A stretch of 64,000 bases of DNA, taken from assembly GCA_003567685.1 (NCBI GenBank), contig PWYW01000064.1, forward strand, positions 1 through 64,000. The letters are read 5' to 3'. A program made the position numbers and the translations under genes. Below the pieces are notes generated by a model that worked only from the letters and a program-made list of their open reading frames with translations, made no database searches and had not been told where the DNA came from. Each line of letters begins with the position of its first letter. Position 1 is the stretch's first letter. Source of the DNA: Gammaproteobacteria bacterium. Lineage in GTDB: Bacteria > Pseudomonadota > Gammaproteobacteria > Xanthomonadales > Wenzhouxiangellaceae. Positions 50,554 through 59,361 of the stretch are shown here, one piece after another.

Positions 50554-51330
50554 TCAGGTGGATTGTCGTACAACCTCTTGCAGCTTGGGTACACAGGCTG
50601 CAGCCCGGCCGGCAAGGCGCCAAGTGGCCAGTCTCGTCAATTCGCTGGGCATGGGGTTGATTTCAATCAGGTGGGTGCCTCGTCGAGCGGCCTCGACAGG
50701 AATGCTGGCGGCCGGTTGAACCAGACCGGCCGTGCCTATGACCACGACCAAATCGGCCGATTCAGCGAACTGCAAGGCCCGGTCAAGCAGGCGGCTGTCC
50801 AGTGCCTCGCCGAACCAAACGACATCGGGCCTTGCGAGGCCTTCAGGGTGGTGAGGCGATGGCGGCGGTTCCCTGTCGGCATGCCGATCCAGCCAGGCCT
50901 GATCAATGGCCTGGCGTGTCTCTGAACAGACAGTCTGGTGAATGTTCCCGTGGAGGGCGACGACCGGGTCGCTACCGGCGCGCTGGTGAAGGCCGTCGAC
51001 GTTCTGGGTTATCAGCAGACTGCCGGGGCATGCGGCCTGCCAACGGGCCAGGGCGTGGTGGGCGGCATTCGGGCTGACCTGGCTGATCAACCTCCGACGC
51101 CATTGATACCAGCGCCAAACCAGACCCGGGTCATCGGCGAAACCTTCGGGCGAGGCCAGTCGCATCGGTTCAAATCTGGACCAGAGTCCGCTTTGTGCAT
51201 CACGAAAGGTCGGGATGCCGGATTCTGCCGACATGCCAGCCCCGGTAAACAGCAAGGCACGTTGCGATGATTGGAGGCATTCAACCAAATCGGTGGGCAA
51301 AGCCTCTTCGGGTTCAAGGGTATGCGCCAT
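50554..51330 (-). CDS. Sir2-family NAD-dependent protein deacylase with degenerate zinc site
   Basis: This sirtuin removes lysine acyl groups using NAD. The motifs GAGMSAESGIPTFRD, TQNVDGLH and the catalytic His in LHGN are intact. WYQWRRRL supplies the Tyr and Arg (YxxR) that in CobB/SIRT5 recognise succinyl or malonyl lysine. After LHGN only one Cys (VCSET) remains where four zinc cysteines are expected; the others are replaced by polar residues and a short SPHH segment. The fold may be stabilised otherwise. It overlaps the aspartoacylase-like gene by one base. Confidence 0.87.
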   Translation of the reverse strand: MAHTLEPEEALPTDLVECLQSSQRALLFTGAGMSAESGIPTFRDAQSGLWSRFEPMRLASPEGFADDPGLVWRWYQWRRRLISQVSPNAAHHALARWQAACPGSLLITQNVDGLHQRAGSDPVVALHGNIHQTVCSETRQAIDQAWLDRHADREPPPSPHHPEGLARPDVVWFGEALDSRLLDRALQFAESADLVVVIGTAGLVQPAASIPVEAARRGTHLIEINPMPSELTRLATWRLAGRAAACVPKLQEVVRQST

Positions 51331-52397
51331 CAGTCCAGGGAACCGACGTCGGTATAAGGGAAATCGTCAGCTTCCAGGCTGTCCTGGTAACCCTCGACGC
51401 GTTCATGGGCCAGATCGGTACGGTGGAAGCGGGCCACGTGGTAAATGGCATCGCCCTCGTTGACCAGCGGCAGCTTCAGGCGTCCAATGACCAGCCCGCT
51501 GAAGGGCGCGCGTATTTCCTGCTCGCGTTCGCCAAAGGGGTCGCTGACCATGCCGAGCACGGTTTCTCCACGCACTACGCGTTCGCCGAGGTCTACGTAG
51601 GCTCTGAACAAGCCGCTGTCCGGGGCGCGTATCCAGCTGCTTGATCGGGCAACAATGGGTTCCTTTGGTGGTTTGCGTCGACCCGGCGGCAACATGTCAA
51701 GCAGGCGCATCACGCGGATGATCCCTTCAACGCCACCCCGAATGCTGAATTCGTCCAGGCGCAGGGCTTCACCGGCTTCGTAGAGCAAAATGGGGATTTG
51801 CTTCTGCATCGCGGCAGCCCTCAGGGAACCGTCGCGAATCGCCGAATTGAGTATTACCGGTGTCCCGAAGGCCTGGGCCATGGACAGCACGGTGGAATCA
51901 TCCAGGTTGGCCCGAATTTGCGGCAGGTTGGATCGGTGGATGGCACCGGTGTGCAGATCGATACCATGAGTGCACTGGCTGACGATTTCGCGCATGAACA
52001 GATCGGCAATGCGCCCGGCCAGCGAGCCCTGTTCCGATCCCGGGAAGCTGCGATTGAGATCGCGACGATCGGGCAGGTAGCGGCTCTTGTCGATGAATCC
52101 ATGCAGATTGACGATGGGCACCGCAACCAGCGTGCCCCGCAGTTTCCCAAGAATGGGCGCCTTGAGCAGCCGGCGAATGATTTCTACCCCATTGAGTTCA
52201 TCACCGTGGATCGCTGCGCTGACAAACATGACCGGGCCTGCCTTGCGGCCACAGATAATTTGCACCGGCAGGGTGGTGGGCGCATGGGTGTAAAGCCTGC
52301 CGGCCTCAAGATCGACGCTCTTGCGTTCACCCGCCTCCACCAAAACCCCGCCAATGCGGATGCCCGGGTTGCGAGCGCGTTTGCCCGTTTTGCTCAT
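51330..52397 (-). CDS. Succinylglutamate desuccinylase/aspartoacylase family zinc hydrolase
   Basis: This M14-like zinc carboxypeptidase-fold enzyme cleaves an N-acyl amino acid or modified peptide end. AAIHGDELNGVEIIRRL supplies the His and Glu zinc ligands, DRRDLNRSFPG the substrate arginines, and GIDLHTGA the third His. A C-terminal beta domain (about 265-355) holds APFSGLVIG. I took the ATG at 52397 as start; one at 52436 adds 13 non-conserved residues. Relatives near rimK act in C-terminal glutamate modification, but rimK is not here. Confidence 0.85.
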   Translation of the reverse strand: MSKTGKRARNPGIRIGGVLVEAGERKSVDLEAGRLYTHAPTTLPVQIICGRKAGPVMFVSAAIHGDELNGVEIIRRLLKAPILGKLRGTLVAVPIVNLHGFIDKSRYLPDRRDLNRSFPGSEQGSLAGRIADLFMREIVSQCTHGIDLHTGAIHRSNLPQIRANLDDSTVLSMAQAFGTPVILNSAIRDGSLRAAAMQKQIPILLYEAGEALRLDEFSIRGGVEGIIRVMRLLDMLPPGRRKPPKEPIVARSSSWIRAPDSGLFRAYVDLGERVVRGETVLGMVSDPFGEREQEIRAPFSGLVIGRLKLPLVNEGDAIYHVARFHRTDLAHERVEGYQDSLEADDFPYTDVGSLD

Positions 52398-52564
52398 TGG
52401 AATGCTGTCTTGTTTCGCTGACCAAGGGTTCAACATCTTCGCTGATATTGCCGTCCCTGTCTTTACGTAATGCTGATTACGCAGATGACTTGACCGTCGC
52501 CACGGATGAGGTGAGTGGAGGTTGCCAGCGGCGGGCGCTGGCCTTGGCCTGTCGATGGTTTACT

Positions 52565-52588
52565 AAGACCTTCGTATTCAAAGGTCTT
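52565..52588 (-). other. Hairpin spanning the blh stop codon
   Basis: AAGACCTT and AAGGTCTT form a perfect 8-base stem with an 8-base loop that includes the blh TGA. It could mark the 3' end of the carotenoid operon transcript, but no T-run follows. Confidence 0.45.
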
Positions 52589-53510
52589 GGTAACGATGGC
52601 TCTGGCGAGCCTCGACTGGCGGTGGTGATGCCCAGGCAAGGATAAGCATGTGCGGCACGGTCAGCGCGGCAAGGCCGATGAATATCAATGGCACCAGCCG
52701 CTGCTCCAGGCTGGCCCCGGACAATAGCCAGACAAAGGCCGCCAGGCCAAGCACCAGGGTCGCCAGCGAATAGCCAATCAGTTCTTGCCAGAGCCGGCGA
52801 CGCCGTGAGGCGGGCGTTTGGTGCCAGCTGCGGTGGAAATGTCTCAGACTGTGCAGGCAGCAGAAATACACGGCAAAGTAGACCAGCGGCGGGGTAAGCC
52901 AGGCCAGCACCAGCAGCAAGACCAACTCGATGGCGAAGATTGGACGGAAGCGGGCGAGTGCGGCCGCCAGAATCAGCCCGCCAACCGCCAGACCGGCGAC
53001 GGGCAGGGCCAGCGTTTCAGCGAGCCACGCGCCACCGTTGCCTGACAGCATCTCAAAGAGCCCGGCGACATCGGCGGTGTGAAAGGCGATGGGTAACAGC
53101 AACAGCCAGGCGCCAGCCAGCCACTGCCATGACCTGGGTGCCGGCTTGAAATCCCCGCCGAAGTGAATGGCGCTGATCAACAGGAAAGCGGCCAAGGAGA
53201 CCGTCGGCAACCACCACCACAGCACTACCACCCCGAAGGCCAGCAACAGGTAGCTAAGGTGAAAACCAAGCAAGCCGTGTCGCCTGGGCCAGTGGCCACT
53301 GTTGCGAAGCAAAAGTCCATCGAGGGCACCGTGCGGAATTCCCAGAAAGACCACCCCCAGCGACAACAGCACCAGCGGCAGCCAATCCGGCACCCAGGCT
53401 GCCAGCGGCCAGTACAGCAGAACGGCCATCAGGGCAGCGGCACTGAACAGCCTGAACGCCGGATCGCCGGCATCGATTGCGGGTCGGGCTTGCGCGCGGC
53501 GTGCCGGCAT
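52578..53510 (-). CDS. blh: Beta-carotene 15,15'-dioxygenase, Brp/Blh family
   Basis: This inner-membrane iron enzyme splits beta-carotene into two molecules of retinal. The protein has about eight helices. Likely iron-binding histidines are in LGIPHGALDG, SAIHFGGDF, CCLHSLRHFHRSWH and TVPHMLIL. I chose the ATG at 53510, which overlaps the crtY stop (TGATG), over a TTG one codon earlier. It is the last gene of crtE-I-B-Y-blh and supplies the chromophore for the rhodopsin at 58318. Confidence 0.93.
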   Translation of the reverse strand: MPARRAQARPAIDAGDPAFRLFSAAALMAVLLYWPLAAWVPDWLPLVLLSLGVVFLGIPHGALDGLLLRNSGHWPRRHGLLGFHLSYLLLAFGVVVLWWWLPTVSLAAFLLISAIHFGGDFKPAPRSWQWLAGAWLLLLPIAFHTADVAGLFEMLSGNGGAWLAETLALPVAGLAVGGLILAAALARFRPIFAIELVLLLVLAWLTPPLVYFAVYFCCLHSLRHFHRSWHQTPASRRRRLWQELIGYSLATLVLGLAAFVWLLSGASLEQRLVPLIFIGLAALTVPHMLILAWASPPPVEARQSHRYQDL

Positions 53511-54694
53511 CAACTACTGCCGGCAACCGACCACGAGCGATTCGGCGACAGACAGAGACCGCGCAGAAACGGCCGTCTCGGCAGGCTTCGGATCACGTTG
53601 AGATAGTCACCCGGGCCGGCCTGGTCGCTGAGGAAGCGCACGACGGAATCGGGATGTGCCCGTTCGAACAGCTGGCTGAACAGCGCCGGCGCCAGGGACA
53701 GATCGTCGGCCAGTACTCGCAGAAACAGGCCGTCCATCAAGGATTGCAGGCGTGGATCTCTTGCCTGACCCAGCAAAGGGCCGCCGCTTTGCAGCCGCTG
53801 CAGGCAGCGCGCGGCCCAGGCCTGGATGCGCAGGAAGGCATAGCCGCTGGAAGGGCGCAAGGCACCGCCGGCCATGCCGGCACGGACGATACCCGGCTGG
53901 CTGGCTTCAGCGTCCGGCAGGCCCATTGGCAAGCAGCCGGCTTCCCGCCTGATCTGCCGGTGGCGGTCGAGTCCACGCTGAGCCAGCACGGTGTGCAAGT
54001 CGTGATCGAGAACGTCTTGATCCAGCGGGCGGTTCGAGAAACGGGTCACTTCAACCAGCGCGCGTCGCGTCCCGAATGGCAACAGGTAAGTGAAGTACAG
54101 ACCATCACGGTCATGGCGCAGCTGGGTCATCAGCTCCACGCAATCCGGCTCAAGGTGGCCATCCTGGTCCAGCTCGATTTCCACACCTTTGAACGTCTGC
54201 AGCAGCATGGCCGATTCCAGATGGGCGCGTCCCGGTGGGCGGGTATCCAGCACTTCGGCTGCGGTCAGACTGCCTCGGCTGGTTTCAATGCGCCAGCCCT
54301 TGCCCTGCCGCTCGATCGCGTTGACCGAGGTTGAGCGATGAAGATCGATGAGCGGGTGGCGCTCGATCGCGGCCAGATGGGTCTGGTAGAAGTCCACGGA
54401 GCGGACGTACTGGTAACTGAAGCGCCGGCTCTGGCGCTCGATCAGCGCCCGGTTTTCCCGGCCGACCAGCCAGCGTGACCAGCGATGACTGACCAGTTGC
54501 TCATGGCGATGGCGCGGTGGCGCAAAAAAGCACCAGCTGCGATCATCGCGATAGTCGCTGCGCGTTTCGAGCACGGCAACAGACAGTCGACTGCCCTGAC
54601 TGGCCAGGCGGCCGGCCAGCGACAATCCCGCACAGCCTCCGCCGATGATAACGAGATCATGCTCTGCGCTGCCTGATCGCTTGGTGTTGTTCAT
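53510..54694 (-). CDS. crtY: Lycopene beta-cyclase
   Basis: This flavoprotein cyclises both ends of lycopene to make beta-carotene. The Rossmann motif LVIIGGGCAGLSLAGRL starts near residue 15 and DDRSWCFF lies near 51; the later segment GMAGGALRPSSGYAF is a CrtY signature. 394 residues fits the CrtY family. It overlaps crtB by four bases and blh by one. Confidence 0.95.
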   Translation of the reverse strand: MNNTKRSGSAEHDLVIIGGGCAGLSLAGRLASQGSRLSVAVLETRSDYRDDRSWCFFAPPRHRHEQLVSHRWSRWLVGRENRALIERQSRRFSYQYVRSVDFYQTHLAAIERHPLIDLHRSTSVNAIERQGKGWRIETSRGSLTAAEVLDTRPPGRAHLESAMLLQTFKGVEIELDQDGHLEPDCVELMTQLRHDRDGLYFTYLLPFGTRRALVEVTRFSNRPLDQDVLDHDLHTVLAQRGLDRHRQIRREAGCLPMGLPDAEASQPGIVRAGMAGGALRPSSGYAFLRIQAWAARCLQRLQSGGPLLGQARDPRLQSLMDGLFLRVLADDLSLAPALFSQLFERAHPDSVVRFLSDQAGPGDYLNVIRSLPRRPFLRGLCLSPNRSWSVAGSS

Positions 54695-55629
54695 GCGTTC
54701 ACCTTCCTTAAGTCACTGAAGGCCCGGTGCAGTTCCGCCTGGTGCGGGGGAGGTGCGTCGGGTGGGGTGATATCGGCCAGCAGGGTCCGGATGGCCAGTC
54801 GCCAACGTCGGTGAGAAGGGACCACGGTCCGGTGCTGCCAGCCGCGAGCCTGGCGCCGCTGAAGATCCCTGCCGATTTCACGATAAACGGCCGCCGCCAC
54901 GCCGATGGCGCGGCGTGCCCGAGCCGGCAGGAAATACAAGCCGGCCCGACCGCTGGCGTAGTAGTACTCGGCCAGCCCAAGCAACTGCAGGATGGCCGAG
55001 CGGATGTTCTCATCGTCCCGCTCAGGGTCTTCCAGGCAGCGGGCCGGACGAGTGTCGCCCAGCCAGGATGCCGGCAGATAGACCCGCCCCATGCTGGCGT
55101 CTTCGGCAACATCACGCGCAATGTTGGTCAGCTGCATAGCAATGCCCAGGTCGATGGCGTAAGGCAAGGCCTGTTTTTCGTCGTTGCAGCCGAGCAGGGC
55201 CGTCATCATCTCGCCGACGGTGCCGGCCACCTTGTAGGCATAGCGAAGCAGTTCGTCGACGCTGAATAACTGGACAGGCCCAAGGTCACCGAGCAGGCCG
55301 TCGATCAAGGCCAGAGTCGGCGACCGCGGGATGGCCATTGAAGCTGATAGATCCAGAAAGTCGGCGGTTTGCGGGCAGTCGGACTGTCCCGCAATGATGT
55401 CAGCGGCCACTTTTTCCAGTTGAGTGCGTGCCTGCAAGCGGTCGTCGGGTCGGTCGGCCAGATCATCGACGTGTCGGCAAAAGGCATACAGGCGTGTGGC
55501 TGCCTGCCTGGAATCCTTGTCCAGGAACAAACCGGCCAGATGAAAGGTGCGCCCATGCCGCTGCAGAATGGCCGCCGCATCCACCGAGTCAGCGCTCAGG
55601 TCATCAACCAGTTCAGCGGGCCCGTTCAT
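54691..55629 (-). CDS. crtB: Phytoene synthase
   Basis: This trans-isoprenyl synthase condenses two GGPP into phytoene. The two Asp-rich motifs are in FCRHVDDLADRPDD and in the second half around NIARDVAEDASMGRVYLP. 312 residues is normal. It is coupled to crtI and crtY by four-base overlaps. Confidence 0.96.
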   Translation of the reverse strand: MNGPAELVDDLSADSVDAAAILQRHGRTFHLAGLFLDKDSRQAATRLYAFCRHVDDLADRPDDRLQARTQLEKVAADIIAGQSDCPQTADFLDLSASMAIPRSPTLALIDGLLGDLGPVQLFSVDELLRYAYKVAGTVGEMMTALLGCNDEKQALPYAIDLGIAMQLTNIARDVAEDASMGRVYLPASWLGDTRPARCLEDPERDDENIRSAILQLLGLAEYYYASGRAGLYFLPARARRAIGVAAAVYREIGRDLQRRQARGWQHRTVVPSHRRWRLAIRTLLADITPPDAPPPHQAELHRAFSDLRKVNA

Positions 55630-57137
55630 GAGGCGACCGCCCGCGCGACCGGCTGGGACAGGCTCTCGGTATACGGCTCGATGAGCCGGTCGACCAGTTT
55701 GGCCGAAGACAATACGCCCGGCACCCCGGCGCCCGGGTGTGTTCCGGCACCTACCAGGTAGAGGTTGGCCGGGCCTTCGGCCCGGTTGTGGAATCGGAAC
55801 CAGGCTGATTGGCGGAAATGCGGCGCAATGGAAAAGCCCGCGCCGTCGGGCGACAGGTAATCGTGCTCGAAGTCGTCCGGAGTCATTTCGAAGTCGGCGC
55901 AGATGTTCTGCTTCAGGCCGGGCAGAATGCTTTGATCCAGCGCCTCGATGACCCGGGCCTTGAGTGCAGGGCCGGCGCTTGCCCAGTCGATGCCTGCCTG
56001 GCCGTTCGGTACCGGCACCAGCGCATAGAAGCTGTCGCAGCCGGCCGGGGCGAAGCTCGGGTCGCTGGCGGTTGGCCGATGAAGATAAATCGAGAAGTCC
56101 TCGGCCAGCCGTTTGTTGTGGAAGATATCCTTCAAGAGTGCTTCGTAACGCGGGCCCAACCAGATGGTGTGGTGGGCAACGTCCGGGTATTGCCGACGGG
56201 TTCCGAAGTACATCACGAACAAGCCCATGGACCGGTCGGCATGGCGGGTTTTCAGGCGCGCCGACAATTTGATGTCGCTTTGCTTGAGTACATTGCGGTA
56301 CAGATGAACCGGGTCGGCATTCGAGACGACCAGGTCTACCGGCTCCACGCGTTGGCCGTCAATCTCGACTTCGTGGATGCGTCCGGCGCGAGTCGCCATG
56401 CCGGTGACCGTGCTGCCGGGTTCCAGCGAGATGCCCTGGCGCTTCATCAGGTCGCTCAGCGAATCGACCAGGGCGCCGGTGCCGCCGCGCGCGAAATGCA
56501 CGCCGTAGGCGCGTTCAAGAAAATGGATCAGGGCATAGATGCTGGTGGTATCGAACGGGTTGCCTCCGACCAGCAGCGGCTGAATCGAGAAGGCCTGGCG
56601 TAGGTGGTCGCTTTCAAGGTGCTTGCAGACCAGTTGCCAGACGGTGCGCCAGGCACCCAGTCGGGCCAGGTTGGGAATCTGTCGAAGCATCGTGCCGAAC
56701 TGGTGAAACGGCTGATCGGACAGTTGTTTGAAGCCGACATCGAAGATCGCTCTGGAGTGTTCGAGCAGGGCCCGATAGCCATCCACATCGGCCGGGTTGA
56801 TTCGCTCGATCTCGGCCAGCGTTTCTTCCAGGCTGCCGCCGTAGTCGAAGCGCGTGCCATCGCGGTACTCAAAGCGGTACCAGGGTTTGAGTGGCATCAG
56901 CTCGATGTGGTCGGACAGTCGTTCGCCGAACAATTCGAACAGCTCTTCGAACAGGAAGGGAGCGGTCAGTACCGTCGGGCCGGCATCATGGCGAAAGCCT
57001 TCCCGCTCGAACACCTGGGCCCGGCCACCGGGCCGCTCGCAGCGATCCACCAAGTGAACCTGATAGCCCTTGGCGCGGAGTCGGAGCGCGGCCGCAATGC
57101 CGCCGAAGCCAGCGCCGATAACCAAAGCGCGGTTCAT
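55626..57137 (-). CDS. crtI: Phytoene desaturase (lycopene-forming)
   Basis: This FAD-dependent desaturase introduces four double bonds to make lycopene. The N-terminal VIGAGFGGIAAALRL binds FAD and is followed by RPGGRAQVFEREGF. The C-terminal NLYLVGAGTHPGAGVPGV is the bacterial desaturase signature. 503 residues is typical. ATGA overlaps on both sides. Confidence 0.97.
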   Translation of the reverse strand: MNRALVIGAGFGGIAAALRLRAKGYQVHLVDRCERPGGRAQVFEREGFRHDAGPTVLTAPFLFEELFELFGERLSDHIELMPLKPWYRFEYRDGTRFDYGGSLEETLAEIERINPADVDGYRALLEHSRAIFDVGFKQLSDQPFHQFGTMLRQIPNLARLGAWRTVWQLVCKHLESDHLRQAFSIQPLLVGGNPFDTTSIYALIHFLERAYGVHFARGGTGALVDSLSDLMKRQGISLEPGSTVTGMATRAGRIHEVEIDGQRVEPVDLVVSNADPVHLYRNVLKQSDIKLSARLKTRHADRSMGLFVMYFGTRRQYPDVAHHTIWLGPRYEALLKDIFHNKRLAEDFSIYLHRPTASDPSFAPAGCDSFYALVPVPNGQAGIDWASAGPALKARVIEALDQSILPGLKQNICADFEMTPDDFEHDYLSPDGAGFSIAPHFRQSAWFRFHNRAEGPANLYLVGAGTHPGAGVPGVLSSAKLVDRLIEPYTESLSQPVARAVAS

Positions 57138-58078
57138 GGAGAAGAAGCCTCGGTTGATTGGTCGCAGAGCGCATCCAGAAGATGCGTTGCCATCTCCGCC
57201 AGGCAGCCTCCGATAGCCCTTGGCAATGTCTCAGCGCGTTGCTTGGCCTGTTCCAGGGATTGTCTGGCAATCGATTCGGCGCGCCGCACCGGGTTGGCGT
57301 AGCGTTTCGCCAGTGCGTTCACCAGATTTGGGCTGCCAACTAATTCGTCGTCGCTTTGATCATGGATGTCGTCCATGGCCTGGTATCCGACCGCCAGGTC
57401 CTCGGCAATATCACGCACAGTCTGTCGATGTTGGGTTTTGCCAGCGCTCACCAGGCACAAATCCACCGGCAATGCGATCAGATCGGCCGATTTGGCAATA
57501 GCAATTTCTCGGCAGCGGGCCGGCCCACAAGCCGCGCGACGGCGCTGGTCAAGATCCTGACATTGCCCTCTGATCAGGCGAGCGACGGCCTGGTGGGTGA
57601 TACTGATCAGTTCGGCCGGATTACGCTTGGTTTCCGCCAGCAAGCTGTAGGCACGGGAAAGAAGGTAATCGCCTGCACAAATCGCAACGTCAGGTCCAAA
57701 GCGTTGCCATAGTGCCTCCTGGTCTCGACGGCAGCGTTGGCGGTCCTGCAGATCGTCGTGGATGAGTGACGCATTGTGGATGATCTCGCAGCTGGCGGCA
57801 ATGCGAAGCAGGCAGTGCGTGTCGATGGCCAGGGCGTTACCGGTTTCGAGTGCCAGACGCATCCGCTTCTGACTGCCTTGCTTGGCAAAGTGGAAGGCGA
57901 GGGCCCGGTCAAGCGTGGTTCGCGAGCAGCCGGCTCGACCCTCCAGGATTCGTGCTCGCAGCCAGGCGCTGGCTTGCCGACATTGGCGATCCGGCGGGGC
58001 TGTCGCCTTCGATTGTTTCGATGGAGCGTTTACCCTGCGTAGAGCCTGGGGGCCCGTTTCATTCAACAATACCTGCAT
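57134..58078 (-). CDS. crtE: Geranylgeranyl diphosphate synthase
   Basis: This prenyltransferase makes the C20 precursor for carotenoids. The first Asp-rich motif lies in SLIHDDLQDRQRCRRD and the second in YQAMDDIHDQSDDE. The ATG at 58078 has GGAG at seven bases; ATGs at 58081 and 58144 are possible but less suited. The length is then 314 residues. It is the first gene of the five-gene operon. No idi gene is present. Confidence 0.93.
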   Translation of the reverse strand: MQVLLNETGPQALRRVNAPSKQSKATAPPDRQCRQASAWLRARILEGRAGCSRTTLDRALAFHFAKQGSQKRMRLALETGNALAIDTHCLLRIAASCEIIHNASLIHDDLQDRQRCRRDQEALWQRFGPDVAICAGDYLLSRAYSLLAETKRNPAELISITHQAVARLIRGQCQDLDQRRRAACGPARCREIAIAKSADLIALPVDLCLVSAGKTQHRQTVRDIAEDLAVGYQAMDDIHDQSDDELVGSPNLVNALAKRYANPVRRAESIARQSLEQAKQRAETLPRAIGGCLAEMATHLLDALCDQSTEASSP

Positions 58079-58317
58079 CATCCCTCTCCATCTAGAAGCT
58101 GACCAGGTCAGCGATGGCGCGGCTCGATGGCCGGTTGCTTTCAACGCTACGCTCGGGATGTGGAGGGAAGGTCAAGGTCTTGTTCACAAACCCTTGATGC
58201 AAGTCATCTTTTTGTTCACGCAACACTCACTGTGATCTCACGAGACGAGCGCACTGTTTCGCTCAAGCCCGACGCTGCTGTTGGGCTCCATTAACTACAA
58301 CGACGAAGGGATAAATC
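58079..58317. promoter_or_regulatory. Divergent crtE/rhodopsin control region with direct repeats
   Basis: This 239-base gap must hold promoters for both the carotenoid operon (minus) and the rhodopsin (plus). TTGTTCAC occurs twice in the same orientation, at 58180-58187 and 58212-58219, 32 bases apart, i.e. about three helical turns. AAGGGAT precedes the rhodopsin ATG. No confident -35/-10 pair was found for either gene. Joint control, possibly by light, is inferred. Confidence 0.55.
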
Positions 58318-59187
58318 ATGGACCTGGACGAGCTAATCAGTGCCCTTGGTAATGCCACGTTTGAAAACTACGTGGGTGCCTCGACGGGCTTCTCTGAAAT
58401 TGCCTATCAGTTTTCATCACATGTTCTGACCTTTGGCTTCGCGGTCATGCTGGCCGCGCTGCTGTATTTCGTGCTTACCATCAAAACCGTTGCCCCCAAA
58501 TATCGGATTTCTTCGGTGCTATCGGTCGTTGTCATGGTGTCTGCATTCCTGCTGTTGATGATCCAGCAGCAGAATTGGACCAACGCCATGGTTTATGACC
58601 TCGAAGCAGGGCGTTATGTGCTGGGCGACGGTCGCGACCTGTTCAACAACGGCTATCGCTATCTGAACTGGCTTATCGACGTTCCAATGTTGCTGTTCCA
58701 GATTTTGTTCGTTGTTACGCTGACCACGAGCAAATTCAGCTCCGTACGCAATGGCTTCTGGATCTCGGGTACCTTGATGATTCTGACTGGCTACTATGGC
58801 CAGTACTTCGAAGTGACCAGCCCCGGCACGTTCTTCTTCTGGGGCATTGTCTCGACGTTGTTTTTCATTCACATCCTTTACCTGATGCGCAAGGTCATCA
58901 AGGAAGGTCAGGTCGGCGCGCCGCCCAAGGCGCAGCAGTACCTTGGCCTGATCTGGATCATCTTCCTGTTCTCGTGGATGCTTTATCCGATCGCTTACGT
59001 CATGCCCTACATCTTCGGGATCACCGAAGCAGCGTTGAACGAGTGGGCCGTGATGCTGCGCCACGTCACCTACACGGTGGCTGACATTGCCTCGAAGGTG
59101 ATCTACGGCATCCTGCTCACTCTGACTGCGCAGGAAATGTCCAAAGCCGACGGTTATGATTACGAAAAAATGGAAAACGCCATCTAA
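58318..59187 (+). CDS. Light-driven sodium pump rhodopsin (NDQ type)
   Basis: This seven-helix retinal protein pumps ions in light. The third-helix motif reads GYRYLNWLIDVPMLLFQ with Arg114, Asn117, Asp121 and Gln128. These equal Arg109, Asn112, Asp116 and Gln123 of the sodium pump KR2 from a flavobacterium, and the offset of +5 holds throughout. Retinal lysine is Lys260 and the nearby Asp is Asp256 (ADIASK). His35 and Asp107 match the KR2 oligomer-interface pair. A proton pump would show D-T-E. Ser66 and Thr268 replace KR2 Asn61 and Gly263 at the cytoplasmic entry. The adjacent crt-blh operon makes retinal. Confidence 0.95.
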   Translation: MDLDELISALGNATFENYVGASTGFSEIAYQFSSHVLTFGFAVMLAALLYFVLTIKTVAPKYRISSVLSVVVMVSAFLLLMIQQQNWTNAMVYDLEAGRYVLGDGRDLFNNGYRYLNWLIDVPMLLFQILFVVTLTTSKFSSVRNGFWISGTLMILTGYYGQYFEVTSPGTFFFWGIVSTLFFIHILYLMRKVIKEGQVGAPPKAQQYLGLIWIIFLFSWMLYPIAYVMPYIFGITEAALNEWAVMLRHVTYTVADIASKVIYGILLTLTAQEMSKADGYDYEKMENAI

Positions 59188-59212
59188 TTTCGGCGGACAC
59201 TCCAGCCCCAAA

Positions 59213-59241
59213 AGCCCCGGTGCATCGCCGGGGCTTTTTTT
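59213..59241 (+). terminator. Rho-independent terminator of the rhodopsin gene
   Basis: AGCCCCGG and CCGGGGCT form an 8-base perfect stem with a seven-base loop, followed by a run of seven T, 26 bases after the stop. The rhodopsin is therefore transcribed as a single gene. Confidence 0.95.
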
Positions 59242-59361
59242 GTCGGCTTGATATCAACTGCGGTCCCTGTCGTTCTGCAGGGGCAGAGGTGCGCTGTTTC
59301 CGTGGCCGAGTGCGAACGTCTTAGGTACACTGAGGCCCCCAAAACACGGATACGCCTCGGG

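Noticed and set aside
58318-59187. Proteorhodopsin (proton pump) call
   Set aside because: Helix C has Asn-Asp-Gln, not Asp-Thr-Glu, and the protein matches KR2 at all functional positions.
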